Positions 53,065 through 62,049 of a stretch of 64,000 nucleotides of DNA are shown here, one piece after another. The stretch lies in contig NZ_CP034683.1 in NCBI RefSeq assembly GCF_003990335.1, positions 2,432,501 to 2,496,500 on the forward strand, read 5' to 3'. The notes beneath the pieces were generated by a model. It ran no database searches. It saw nothing but the letters and a program-made list of their open reading frames with translations, and had not been told where the DNA came from. The DNA comes from Rheinheimera mangrovi. Lineage in GTDB: Bacteria > Pseudomonadota > Gammaproteobacteria > Enterobacterales > Alteromonadaceae. Position numbers and translations under genes: made by a program. The first letter of the stretch is position 1, and every line of letters starts with the position of its first letter.

Positions 53065-54090
53065 ATGAAGTTGTGGTCAAAAATCAAAGTGATGTTGTGT
53101 AGTTTGTTATTAACCGGCTGTTTCGCGCCGGCTATATTAATGACATCACAGGCACAACTTTTGGGTGAGTTGTTTCGTCCTCTGGTTGGTTTTAACCCGC
53201 TTGAAGTCAAGCTGTTTGAAAACCCGCTGATCCGCGATCCTATGGTGGCCTTAATGGGCGAAGAAAACTACCGCACCGCCGTCACCTTATTAAATACTGC
53301 CACTGCTATTCAGCAACAAGGCCCGCTGTTTTTTGTAGTATCCGAACACTCCCCTTTGCCTCATCTGGCCGAAAAAGCCGGTTTTGTCTGGAACTCAGAG
53401 CATAACCAAATGGCTATTCTGTTGGTGTCCGGCGGAAAAACTGAAATATTTAATCAGGTGGTGGAAGGTGCTGCAGGAAAAATAGCGCCAAGTTGGCCCA
53501 AAGAACTGGTGGAGTACACCAGCCCTGAGAAGTTAAAACAAAAAGCCGTGGCTGCAGCCGCAGGTAAGCTCAGTGAAGGCCTGGGGTTATCGGAAGAGCA
53601 GCAAGCGCTGATGGAAACAGGTTTATCCGGTGGTTCAGTGCAAAACGCGCTGGAAGAAAACTTAAAACAAAAAGCCATGGACCCGGTGGAAGAAATTAAA
53701 CAAAAAGTAGAAGCTGGCAAAGCAGAGCTGTTAAGCGCACCTAAACAACGTTTTACCGAAATGACCCAGGAAGCTGTGCCGACGGAGGATGATGTGGTGA
53801 AACAATTTACCGGCAAATCGGCAGACGAATTAAAAGCGGCAAAAAAATACGTCGAAGATGCGAAGGCCAGAGCTGATGCCAATCAGAAAAAACCAGTGTC
53901 GACAGTGAAAGACAAAGCCACCTTAGAAAAAGAAGCCAAAGAATGGGCTAAAAACAAAGCCAATAAAAAAGTCGAAGACAGCCGCGCCCCGGCCGACGAG
54001 TTACTGAATGAGTTAACTGAAGAAATCAAACAAAAGACCACCCCGCCTGTGCCAGAGAAGAAAAAGGATGGTGTGGAGGAGGTTTTTTAG
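53065..54090 (+). CDS. lipoprotein with Lys/Glu/Ala-rich helical tail, unknown function
   Basis: A 341-residue lipoprotein. The signal ends in LLTGCFAPA (Cys near residue 19), so it is anchored by lipidation. After residue 60 or so it contains mixed helices, then a long charged tail (residues about 150-341) rich in Lys, Glu and Ala, probably a coiled coil or disordered stalk. ATG 53065 is preceded by GGAG eight bases upstream; a TTG at 53038 would add nine residues of no signal-peptide character. The family is not recognised. The tail composition is unusual for a periplasmic enzyme. Confidence 0.8.
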   Translation: MKLWSKIKVMLCSLLLTGCFAPAILMTSQAQLLGELFRPLVGFNPLEVKLFENPLIRDPMVALMGEENYRTAVTLLNTATAIQQQGPLFFVVSEHSPLPHLAEKAGFVWNSEHNQMAILLVSGGKTEIFNQVVEGAAGKIAPSWPKELVEYTSPEKLKQKAVAAAAGKLSEGLGLSEEQQALMETGLSGGSVQNALEENLKQKAMDPVEEIKQKVEAGKAELLSAPKQRFTEMTQEAVPTEDDVVKQFTGKSADELKAAKKYVEDAKARADANQKKPVSTVKDKATLEKEAKEWAKNKANKKVEDSRAPADELLNELTEEIKQKTTPPVPEKKKDGVEEVF

Positions 54091-54173
54091 AGCCTTTATC
54101 TTCTGAACTAAGAGAGGCAACAAAACTCAGCACTTCGATTACTTGTTCAGTGGTTTAGTTAGGCCTATACTCA

Positions 54174-54194
54174 ATGCGCATCAACAATACGCAT
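54174..54194. promoter_or_regulatory. inverted repeat upstream of ccdAB, candidate operator
   Basis: ATGCG-(11 bases)-CGCAT lies 11 bases before the antitoxin ATG. Type II modules are repressed by the antitoxin or its complex on such palindromes, so this is a reasonable operator candidate. Confidence 0.45.
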
Positions 54195-54204
54195 CGGTAA
54201 TCGT

Positions 54205-54450
54205 ATGAAAACAACATACAGCGCACAAGCCCCAAAAAAAGCGACCAACCTTAGCTTAAACAGCGAGTTATTAGCTGAAGCGAAAAGGCTGGATATAAAC
54301 CTGTCAGCGACTATGGAAAAAGCTCTGGAACTCGAAGTCAGTCAACGATTGAAAGCAGAGTGGCTTGAACAAAATGCTGATGCTATCGCTGCCTGTAACG
54401 AACTGACAGAAAAGCATGGGCTATTCTCTGATTCGTTCCGTGTGTTCTGA
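54205..54450 (+). CDS. ccdA: antitoxin CcdA-type
   Basis: An 81-residue antitoxin. The N-terminal half has ribbon-helix-helix character (NLSLNSELLAEAKRLDINLS), used for operator DNA binding, and the C-terminal tail WLEQNADAIAACNELTEKHG followed by SDSFRVF matches CcdA and binds the toxin. Stop and toxin start overlap in ATGA/TGATG style. A chromosomal ccdAB pair of this type occurs in many gammaproteobacteria. Confidence 0.92.
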   Translation: MKTTYSAQAPKKATNLSLNSELLAEAKRLDINLSATMEKALELEVSQRLKAEWLEQNADAIAACNELTEKHGLFSDSFRVF

Positions 54451-54767
54451 TGTCGCAATTCACCGTCTACCGAAACACAGACAAAAGTACAGCCGAAACA
54501 TACCCGTACTTTATTGATGTTCAAAGTGATTTACTTGAGTCGCTGAATACTCGTCTTGTTGTACCACTCACACCATTGGATCTTATGGATAAAAAGGCAC
54601 CTGCGCATCTATGCCCAAAAATTCATTTAGACGCTGGTGATTTTGTAATTCTGACTCACCAAATGACCAGCGTCCCAACCAAACTTTTGATAAACCCTGT
54701 GACCAACTTACAAGCTTTCAGAAACGATATTATTGCTGCTATTGATTTCCTGATCACTGGGATATGA
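54450..54767 (+). CDS. ccdB: gyrase-poisoning toxin CcdB-type
   Basis: A 105-residue toxin that traps DNA gyrase. It has the family start MSQFTVYRN, the central SDLLESLNTRLVVPLTP block, and the C-terminal IIAAIDFLITGI helix where CcdB carries its gyrase-binding Trp-Gly-Ile (here a variant ending TGI, with no Trp). Its ATG shares one base with the antitoxin stop, so translation is coupled. The module may be domesticated; the C-terminal change leaves activity uncertain. Confidence 0.9.
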   Translation: MSQFTVYRNTDKSTAETYPYFIDVQSDLLESLNTRLVVPLTPLDLMDKKAPAHLCPKIHLDAGDFVILTHQMTSVPTKLLINPVTNLQAFRNDIIAAIDFLITGI

Positions 54768-54841
54768 ACAACGGTCTTCGAACCTCGTTAATCTTTATCT
54801 GCTCCTGAAGTCGCCCCCAAAGTTTTTTCTTCCATGTAATT

Positions 54842-56044
54842 TTACTGATTTGGTTGCTCAGCGGCCTTTTTACGCATATCCGTCAGAGCATCCAACACCT
54901 GTTCGTCCAGTTTCTGCGCTTTGCCAAGCATTAGCGCTTTGTCAAAACTCGCTACAGCCTCTTTAGATTGACCAGCATCCAACAGACGCTGGCCCAACAC
55001 CATATGAGCGTAAGGCAGATTTGGGTATGCCTGAACCAAGGTTTGACTGGTTGTCACTGCAGCTGCATAGCGTTGCTGCGCCGCTTGAGCTTCTGCGAAC
55101 TCCACATAACTGTGCACCGGCGGAGCCATGATAAATCCAACTTTTTTGGAAAGATCCGCGTAATGCTGAGTGAGGGCTGTAACTTCTGCATACTTCGCTA
55201 TCTCTGGTGTGATAGTGAAATTTAGACTGCTAAACAAATACTCAAGTCCATCTGCCAAAGCTGGCAAGATCCCACTCATGTGGCCACGGTTTGGATACTG
55301 CTGAAATTTCCACACTAGCTGCGACGGTTTGTTCCGTTCCATTTCCGCCAGTAGATCCAAAGTTCCGGTATAAAAACGCCCGCCCTCACCGCCAACACTG
55401 ATAAACAAATGCTCATAAGGCCGCTTTGCGCCCGCTAGTTTTGCTACATTCGATTCAATTTCGGCATGACTCCACCAGCCATTTGGACTCATGGCCAAAT
55501 AGTTAGTAAAAAGACCAGGCTGATTGAACAGGCTATAAAGCGCCAAAGTACCAGCATTAGAATGTCCGATCAGGGTGCGATGCGGATAAGTTGGATAATG
55601 TTTATCAATGTATGGAATAAGCTCAGTGCGAATAAACTTCAAAAAGTTATCGGTTTGTCCTGAGTTTGGCCACTTAGTGGATATAAAGGCTTGAAGCTCA
55701 TTTTGCGGTTCCCCAACAATTTTTGGCAGGTAATCCCTGGGTCTATTAATGGTTTCAATACCAACCACCATAGTTTTTGGCATCAAAGCATAATCGGTCA
55801 GTGATTTCACCACACCTGTGACTGTATGAAAATGTTCTGCACCGTCCAGCAGGTAGATCACATGAAGTTGTTCATCATTTTCATGCTCAGGCGTATAGAT
55901 CCAAATGGGTCTGTCTTCACCAATAAGATCCGAGTGCAAAACCACTTTTTTACCCATACTGATCTCGCTCGCTGTTACAGGAAAAGCAGCAAAGATCGCA
56001 AACAGAAAAAATACAAAATGAATCGCCACTAATTTCCTAGACAC
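54842..56044 (-). pseudogene. exported esterase (alpha/beta hydrolase with TPR tail), 5' end interrupted by IS3
   Basis: A 400-codon frame coding an esterase D/Fes-like hydrolase: nucleophile Ser in IGHSNAGTLALY near residue 162, the LDGAEHFHTVTGVV loop and a catalytic His in RGHMSG. A TPR-like helical tail (residues about 300-390) ends the protein. The present start is a GTG inside the left inverted repeat of the IS3 element, and the first nine codons are IS-derived. An ATG AAA GG at 57257-57250, on the far side of the IS, joins to the left flank to give MKGFVFFLFAIF, a signal peptide, if two bases are dropped. Expression from the present start is doubtful; the gene is probably silenced. Confidence 0.75.
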
Positions 56045-56081
56045 CTTTCAGTTAGATAAACTAACTCAAAGAGAGGTGCCT

Positions 56082-56360
56082 ATGAGCAGTAAACGTTACC
56101 CCGAAGAATTCAGAATCGAAGCAGTTAAGCAGGTCGTTGATCGCGGCCATTCAGTTGCGGATGTTGCCAAACGGCTCGATATCACCACGCACAGCCTGTA
56201 CGCCTGGATTAAAAAGTACGGTCCTGACAAACAACAGCATAATGATTTGGCTGACGCTCAGGCCGAGATTAAGCGACTGCAAAAAGAGCTGAAGCGAGCC
56301 ACCGAAGAGCGCGACATTCTAAAAAAAGCCGCGGCGTACTTCGCAAAGCTGTCCGACTAA
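56082..56360 (+). CDS. IS3-family transposase OrfA
   Basis: A 92-residue protein with a helix-turn-helix (KRYPEEFRIEAVKQVVDRGH, and DITTHSLYAWIKKYG near residue 36) and a leucine zipper (residues about 55-85). It binds the IS ends. The ATG at 56082 lies six bases after an upstream in-frame GTG and follows the left inverted repeat. OrfA ends shortly after the A-rich slip site. Confidence 0.9.
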   Translation: MSSKRYPEEFRIEAVKQVVDRGHSVADVAKRLDITTHSLYAWIKKYGPDKQQHNDLADAQAEIKRLQKELKRATEERDILKKAAAYFAKLSD

Positions 56361-56398
56361 GATACGCCTTCATTAAAGAACACTGCGACAGCTGGCCG

Positions 56399-57229
56399 GT
56401 GCGCTGGCTTTGTAACATGTTGGATGTGCATCCCAGTGGATACTATGCGTGGAGTAAGGCATCGCTGTCGAAACGCGATAAAGCAAACCGGCGGCTGACA
56501 GGATTAATAAAACAGTTTTGGCTGGAGTCTGGTTGTGTGTATGGCTACCGTAAAATTCATTCTGATTTACGTGATTTCGGCGAGTCTTGCGGCATTAACC
56601 GGGTATACCGGTTGATGCAATCCGAAGGGCTTAAAGCACAGGTTGGATATCGCAAACCCAGATCACGTAAGGGGGACAGCCATATCATTACGCCGAACCG
56701 CTTGCAGCGGCAGTTTAATCCGTTAGTGCCTGACGAGGTATGGGTAACTGATATCACGTACATCCGCACGCATGAGGGGTGGCTGTATTTGGCTGTGGTT
56801 GTGGATTTGTTCTCGCGCAAGGTTGTTGGCTGGTCGATGCATTCCCAAATCAGCAAAGATATTGTGCTGAACGCATTGCTGATGGCCGTGTGGCGACGTC
56901 AGCCTAAAAAACAGGTGATGGTTCACTCCGACCAAGGGAGCCAATACACCAGCCATGACTGGCAGGCATTCCTGAAAACTCATGGCTTACAAGGCAGCAT
57001 GAGCAGACGCGGAAACTGTCATGACAATGCAGTGGCAGAAAGCTTCTTCCAGTTGTTAAAGCGAGAGCGGATCAAGCGGAAAGTCTACACGACGCGTGAT
57101 GAGGCCAGAAGTGATGTGTTTGATTACATTGAAATGTTTTACAACAGTAAACGGAAACATGGTTCCAATAATCTGCTGTCACCGGTAGAGTATGAAAACC
57201 GTTACCAAGAACGGCTGGGAAGTGTCTAG
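56399..57229 (+). CDS. IS3-family transposase OrfB (DDE integrase)
   Basis: A 276-residue DDE transposase with Asp in VWVTDITYI, Asp in VHSDQGSQYTS near residue 182 and Glu in DNAVAESFFQLLKRE near residue 217. The stop is within the right inverted repeat. The frame is -1 relative to OrfA, and the run of seven A residues at 56321-56327 (CTA AAA AAA) gives a slip site for an OrfAB fusion; translation likely runs from about 56322 in the fusion. Confidence 0.92.
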   Translation: MRWLCNMLDVHPSGYYAWSKASLSKRDKANRRLTGLIKQFWLESGCVYGYRKIHSDLRDFGESCGINRVYRLMQSEGLKAQVGYRKPRSRKGDSHIITPNRLQRQFNPLVPDEVWVTDITYIRTHEGWLYLAVVVDLFSRKVVGWSMHSQISKDIVLNALLMAVWRRQPKKQVMVHSDQGSQYTSHDWQAFLKTHGLQGSMSRRGNCHDNAVAESFFQLLKRERIKRKVYTTRDEARSDVFDYIEMFYNSKRKHGSNNLLSPVEYENRYQERLGSV

Positions 57230-57409
57230 TTTATTGGTGGCGATTCAACCCTTTCATAATTTATTTATCCGCTTAACGTTTTTTCGTACAACAGCATCCA
57301 GCAATAAATTGCCATGGTGCCAGCATAAAAATCGTGTTTTTATAAATCCTCAACTCACTCAATAAAGACTGGCAGTTCTAATTGCCAGCAAGACTAATCA
57401 GGAGTTTTT

Positions 57410-58432
57410 ATGCGCAAGGGGCAAGTTGCTGTTTTTTATATCCTCTTTGTTATCGCTTCACTCTTTAGCCAGCAGGTACTGGCAGTCCATGCAGTGAAGT
57501 TACATCAGGATATTGAATGGGCAAAAATGAAGGGCTTTTCGCTGACCACTGACATCTACAGTCCGCAAAAGGCGACTAAGCCTTTGCCTGTACTGGTGAT
57601 TTTTCATGGCGGCGGCTGGCTGGTAAATAACAAATCCATAATGAATGATATGGCCTTGTATATGGCGACGAACGCCGATTTGGTGGTGGTGAATATGAAC
57701 TACCGCCTGCTTGGTGATAACAACAACAGCACCACAGTGAACGAGATAGTCGAAGATGCTTTGGGTGCAGTGCTTTGGGTGAAAGATCATATTCAAAGCT
57801 ATGGCGGCGACCCGGCTAAAATAGCCATCACGGGCGACAGTGCCGGTGGTCATTTAGCTTCGATGGTGATGCTGGCAGGCCGCTCTTTGGATTCGAAAGG
57901 TTTTACCCCGCAAAGCCAGAAATTTACTCCCTCTTACCTGCCTAAAGGCAAAACAGCTGAGCAAGTGGCAGCTGCAGATGGCGTCAAAGTACAGGCGGTG
58001 ATCCTGAGTTACACCGCATTTGATTTAGTGCAAAGCGCAAAAGGAGGCTTTGAGACAGCACAGAACCCGTTCTGGAAATGGGGTAACGCCAGTCCTCGAA
58101 GTTTGTTTGGTGAAGGCATTAGTGTTGATAGCCATGAGCAGTATTACAAAGCGGTATCGCCTCTGTATTTATTGCCGCAAGATGGATACAAACTACCGCC
58201 TCAGTTTGTGTTGGTGGGCAGTGAAGATGGCCTGACCACACCTGAAGTGGCAAGTAGTTATGTCAGTTCGCTCAAAGCGGCCGGACAGCAAGTGGAATTC
58301 AAAATTTATGAAGGCAAAGGCCATGGTTTTCTCGACAGCGGTTGTAACGACTACACCAAGGGCTGCTTTAAAGACTTAGCCACCCCCACTTTGGATGACA
58401 TGATTAAGTTTCTTGCTACAGTTTTCAACTAA
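57410..58432 (+). CDS. exported alpha/beta hydrolase, hormone-sensitive lipase-like carboxylesterase
   Basis: A 340-residue enzyme with a signal peptide (MRKGQVAVFYILFVIASLFS). It has the oxyanion HGGGW near residue 66, nucleophile GDSAGG near residue 142, and catalytic Asp and His in VGSEDGLTTPE and GKGHGF near residue 304. It cleaves short-chain or acyl esters. AGGAG lies five bases before the ATG. It lies just beyond the IS3 element, on the opposite strand from the broken esterase. Confidence 0.88.
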   Translation: MRKGQVAVFYILFVIASLFSQQVLAVHAVKLHQDIEWAKMKGFSLTTDIYSPQKATKPLPVLVIFHGGGWLVNNKSIMNDMALYMATNADLVVVNMNYRLLGDNNNSTTVNEIVEDALGAVLWVKDHIQSYGGDPAKIAITGDSAGGHLASMVMLAGRSLDSKGFTPQSQKFTPSYLPKGKTAEQVAAADGVKVQAVILSYTAFDLVQSAKGGFETAQNPFWKWGNASPRSLFGEGISVDSHEQYYKAVSPLYLLPQDGYKLPPQFVLVGSEDGLTTPEVASSYVSSLKAAGQQVEFKIYEGKGHGFLDSGCNDYTKGCFKDLATPTLDDMIKFLATVFN

Positions 58433-58445
58433 ACACAGGATAGAA

Positions 58446-58471
58446 GGTGGCACTGCAATACTGTGCCGCCC
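58446..58471. repeat. hairpin between convergent genes
   Basis: GGTGGCAC and GTGCCGCC pair with one G-T mismatch around a ten-base loop after the hydrolase stop. No T-run is present. It may help end transcription of either convergent gene. Confidence 0.35.
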
Positions 58472-58487
58472 TCTGCCAACACTAAGT

Positions 58488-59402
58488 TTACTGCAGTTGT
58501 TTTACTATCTGCTGCGGGTTTGAAAAATCGCTGATCTCAGCCACTTTTTTGCCCTCTTTTATTTTCAATAACACAGGAATAGTCCGCACATTAAAGTGTT
58601 GAAACAACAGGCCGTAGTTGTCTATCTGAAATGGAACTTTCATCTGATACAAAGTATTGAATTCAGCCAGCGCTTTATCGTCTGTCCATAAATGGTTCAC
58701 CACCCCGCCCCAGTTTTTCTCCGGCAGTAAAGCCGCTAGTTGGTTTAAACCTGCTTGCGCATCCTTACATTGTTTCGCCATCTCTGGTCGGGATTCAGCC
58801 AGATACCAGTCACACCAGGTGGCAGTAAAAAACAGCAGTTGTTCGCCGCTTTGAACCTTAGCTAAAAGTTGTTGTTGCTCTGCGGCACTCAGATCGGAGC
58901 CGGCCGTTTCTGTAGGTAACTGCTGCCCTTGTGCCAACCGGCTGATAAATCCATCCAAAACAGAGTCTGATTCATGCGTACTGTACAGCTTTTCACCTTT
59001 GGCATTTAACAGCACAGAATAAGGGGTGCCGGCTAAACCCAAAGCTAAAGCCAATTGCCCTTGCTGATCCAGATAAATAGGCATAGTCAGTTGAAAGCCT
59101 TGCTGCACCTTGCTGATCTCCTGCCGTTTTTCGTTGATATTGATATTCACAGCGACAAAATTCACTTTATCCCCATAGTCCTGATACAGCTTTTCAAAGT
59201 GTGGCATTTGTTCCATACAAGGCTTGCACCAGCTGGCCCAAAACTTTAGGTAAGTGGGTTTATTCTGCCCTAGACTGGCTAAAGTAAAAGGCTGCAGGGT
59301 ATTAAACTGCTGTAGTTGCACTGTTCTATAGTCGGGCTGGGCCCAAACAGAAAACACCAGACAAGCCACTAAAGGCAGTAGAAAACGAATCAATTGAGGC
59401 AT
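58488..59402 (-). CDS. exported thioredoxin-like protein with two thioredoxin domains
   Basis: A 304-residue protein with a signal peptide (MPQLIRFLLPLVACLVFSVWA). The first domain has the redox motif WASWCKPC near residue 57 and resembles TlpA/ResA-type thiol-disulfide reductases. The second domain has FTATWCDWYL near residue 192 with only one Cys at the redox position, so it has lost the CxxC pair. The start is ATG 59402, after a perfect AAGGAG site; an earlier ATG at 59474 gives no signal peptide. It probably serves cytochrome or periplasmic disulfide handling next to the 3-keto-glycoside operon. Confidence 0.85.
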   Translation of the reverse strand: MPQLIRFLLPLVACLVFSVWAQPDYRTVQLQQFNTLQPFTLASLGQNKPTYLKFWASWCKPCMEQMPHFEKLYQDYGDKVNFVAVNININEKRQEISKVQQGFQLTMPIYLDQQGQLALALGLAGTPYSVLLNAKGEKLYSTHESDSVLDGFISRLAQGQQLPTETAGSDLSAAEQQQLLAKVQSGEQLLFFTATWCDWYLAESRPEMAKQCKDAQAGLNQLAALLPEKNWGGVVNHLWTDDKALAEFNTLYQMKVPFQIDNYGLLFQHFNVRTIPVLLKIKEGKKVAEISDFSNPQQIVKQLQ

Positions 59403-59662
59403 AACAAAGCTCCTTAAAAAGACCAACCTTAGTGTGACAGGAGCTGTGGCTTTTGCCTTGTAGATTTGCGACATCTTGTGACGGCGGTAAAGACCAACCT
59501 CAATTCAGCGCGGACTAAGGCTGTTGCAACTCAAAAATTAAAAACAGATCTTGCTTTCTACTGGCTTTAGTTGTTTTTATAGAGCAGTAATGAAACCGAT
59601 TACACTACTTAAAATCAACAAATAATGCCGTCAGAGCATTGAACAACAGACAGGGGGACGAA

Positions 59663-60370
59663 TTGACTTTATCAATAAAACATAAAGCCTTAGCAGCCAT
59701 GACGCTGCTTTCGGTGCTCAGCCAACCAGTTTTCGCAAATGACAATCAACTGACAGCACAGGAAAAAGCAGACGGCTGGCAGTTATTGTTTAACGGCAAA
59801 GACATGTCGCAGTGGCGTACTTTTAAACAGCCAACAGTGAACGAGAAATGGCAAATTGAAGATAACGCTATAGCTCTGACTGCAGGCGGTGGCGGCGATT
59901 TAATCAGCAAAGAAAGTTACAAAAACTTTGAGCTGACGCTCGACTGGAAAATTGCCGAAGTAGGCAATAGCGGCATTTTGATTCTTGCTGATGAAAAAGG
60001 GAAATACATTTACTCCCACGCGCCGGAAATTCAAATTCTGGATAACGAGCGCCACCCGGACAACAAGCTCGACACTCACCTCTCTGGTTCCTTGTACGAC
60101 ATGATCGCCTCACCTGCTGCTTCCCATAAAAAAGCCGGAGAGTGGAACAGCACTAAAGTTCGTTTGGACAACTCCACTTTGACCATTTGGCAAAATGAAG
60201 TGCAAACGGCAAAAGTGACTATTGGCAGCGACGAATGGAAAAACCTGATTGCTAAAAGTAAATTTGCCAGTTGGCCTGGTTTTGCTGAAGCCACAGAAGG
60301 CCACATAGGTTTACAGGATCATGGCGATAAGGTCTGGTTCAAAAACATCAAAATTAAAGAGCTGAACTAA
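59663..60370 (+). CDS. DUF1080 protein, 3-keto-disaccharide hydrolase
   Basis: A 235-residue exported protein of the DUF1080 family: WQLLFNGKDMSQWRTFK near residue 33, SNSGILILADEK-type strand, the HPDNKLDTHLSGSLYDMI block and the C-terminal GHIGLQDHGDKVWFKNIKIKE. Family members cleave 3-keto-glycosides. TTG at 59663 follows AGGGGG and leads into a signal peptide ending PVFA; the TTG at 59639 has no such context. The stop overlaps the start of the GMC oxidoreductase gene by one base. Confidence 0.88.
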   Translation: MTLSIKHKALAAMTLLSVLSQPVFANDNQLTAQEKADGWQLLFNGKDMSQWRTFKQPTVNEKWQIEDNAIALTAGGGGDLISKESYKNFELTLDWKIAEVGNSGILILADEKGKYIYSHAPEIQILDNERHPDNKLDTHLSGSLYDMIASPAASHKKAGEWNSTKVRLDNSTLTIWQNEVQTAKVTIGSDEWKNLIAKSKFASWPGFAEATEGHIGLQDHGDKVWFKNIKIKELN

Positions 60371-62049
60371 TGAAAGATTTTGACTTTGAAGTGCTGGTGG
60401 TTGGGTCCGGCGCTGGTGGTTCCATGGCGGCCTATGAGCTGACCAAAGCCGGGCATAAAGTGTTGATGCTCGAAGCCGGGCGGGATTACGACCCAAAAAC
60501 AGAAACCCCCATGTTTAAACGCAACGGCGAAGCACCTTTAATGGGTGCAGGCACTATAGATAAAGACTTTGGTTATTATGACGCCACAGTAGACGGTGGC
60601 TGGAACGTGCCAAACGAACCTTATACAGCGGCAGATGGCTCTGAATTTCTCTGGTGGCGCGCGCGGATGTTGGGTGGCCGCACCAATCACTGGGGCCGTT
60701 ATTCATTGCGCTTCAGCGAGCATGATTTTAAAGGCAAAAGCCGGGATGGTTTAGGCGCCGACTGGCCTTTTGACTATGAAGATATAGCGCCATGGTACGA
60801 CAAAACTGAAGCATTGGTGGGCGTATGTGGCACCAATACAGGGCTGGATGATATGCCGCCTTCTTCGGATGGAATTTTGCAGCCTCCGCCAAAGCCACGT
60901 ATTACAGAGCTGTTAATAGCAGCCGCAGCGAAAAAGTTAGGTATTCCGCTGGCTCCTATGCACCGGGCTGTATTAACACGTCCTTTGGATAACAGAGCCG
61001 CCTGTTTTTATGCGACCCCTTGTGGCCATGGTTGTTCTATAGGTGCAGCTTTCCAGACCACCACATCGCTTATTCCAATGGCCAAAGCCACTGGTAATTT
61101 GCAGGTGATCACAGACGCAATGGTGAAATCTGTAGACACAGACGAAAACGGCAAAGTGACAGGTGTCAGTTATGTCGATAAAAAAACTTCCACTGTGCAT
61201 CAACTCAAAGCCAAAGTAGTGATTCTGGCCGCCAGTGCCTGTGAATCGGCGCGTTTGTTGCTCAATTCAAAATCAGCCCGTTTTCCGCAGGGTCTGGCCA
61301 ATTCCAGTGGTCAGGTGGGTAAAAACCTGATGGACTCCACAGGCGCTAACATTGGCGCTCTGGTTCCTGCTTTACAAGGCCGGCCTATTTATAACGAAGA
61401 TGGCCATACGGCCAATCACTTGTTTATCCCATGGTGGGGCCATAAAGCGCAGGAACGTAAAGAACTGGACTTCCCTCGTGGTTATCACTTTGAAATTGGT
61501 GGCCGTTTTAGTGAGCCAAATTCAGGTATAGCTGGCTATGTTCAGGGCTATGGCCCCGATTTAAAACGTCAGGTGAAACAAAACTACGGTGCTTATATAG
61601 GTTTTGCTTTACGTGGTGAAATGGTGCCTAACGAGCATTGTTATATGGATATAGATCCGGAAGTCAAAGACAAATGGGGTATTCCTGTGGCGCGTTTTCA
61701 CTGGAAATGGTCCGAGCATGAATTAAACCAAGTGGCGCATGGCTTAAAAACCGCCAAAGCTATTTTTGCTGAAATGGGAGCCGATGTTGGCGAGTTGCCA
61801 ACACCAGAGCAAGCCATCTTAAAAGGCGGCGAAATTATTCATGAAGTGGGCACCACCCGTATGGGCGCATCGCCCAAAGACTCAGTCACCAATCAGTGGG
61901 GACAGAGCTGGGACTGCCCTAACCTTTTTGTGATGGACGGCGGCGTCTTTGCCTCTAACCCCCATAAAAACTGCACCCTGACTATTATGACGCTGGCGAT
62001 GCGCAACTCGTCCTGGCTTTCAGCCCAGCTAAAACAAGGAGCGATTTGA
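60370..62049 (+). CDS. GMC-family FAD-dependent sugar/glycoside dehydrogenase, large subunit
   Basis: A 559-residue flavoprotein. FAD fold motif VVGSGAGGSMAAYELTKAGH at residues 9-28, GGRTNHWGRYS near residue 104 and the C-terminal NPHKNCTLTIMT block with His and Asn near residue 535. It resembles the large subunit of the glucoside 3-dehydrogenase family (LacA-like). The next gene encodes its Tat-exported partner, so the mature enzyme should face the periplasm. Its stop and the partner's start overlap in ATGA-like coupling. Confidence 0.88.
   Translation: MKDFDFEVLVVGSGAGGSMAAYELTKAGHKVLMLEAGRDYDPKTETPMFKRNGEAPLMGAGTIDKDFGYYDATVDGGWNVPNEPYTAADGSEFLWWRARMLGGRTNHWGRYSLRFSEHDFKGKSRDGLGADWPFDYEDIAPWYDKTEALVGVCGTNTGLDDMPPSSDGILQPPPKPRITELLIAAAAKKLGIPLAPMHRAVLTRPLDNRAACFYATPCGHGCSIGAAFQTTTSLIPMAKATGNLQVITDAMVKSVDTDENGKVTGVSYVDKKTSTVHQLKAKVVILAASACESARLLLNSKSARFPQGLANSSGQVGKNLMDSTGANIGALVPALQGRPIYNEDGHTANHLFIPWWGHKAQERKELDFPRGYHFEIGGRFSEPNSGIAGYVQGYGPDLKRQVKQNYGAYIGFALRGEMVPNEHCYMDIDPEVKDKWGIPVARFHWKWSEHELNQVAHGLKTAKAIFAEMGADVGELPTPEQAILKGGEIIHEVGTTRMGASPKDSVTNQWGQSWDCPNLFVMDGGVFASNPHKNCTLTIMTLAMRNSSWLSAQLKQGAI

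Larger units (their letters stand above)
56019..57247 (+). mobile_element. complete IS3-family insertion sequence (1229 bases)
   Basis: Bounded by imperfect inverted repeats beginning TGAATCGCCAC (left 56019-56044, right 57222-57247, 22 of 26 matches) with TGA...TCA ends. It encodes orfA and orfB with an A-rich frameshift site between them. No matching direct repeat of 3-4 bases is seen outside the ends, so the flanks may have changed after insertion. It sits between the esterase gene and the next hydrolase. Confidence 0.85.
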
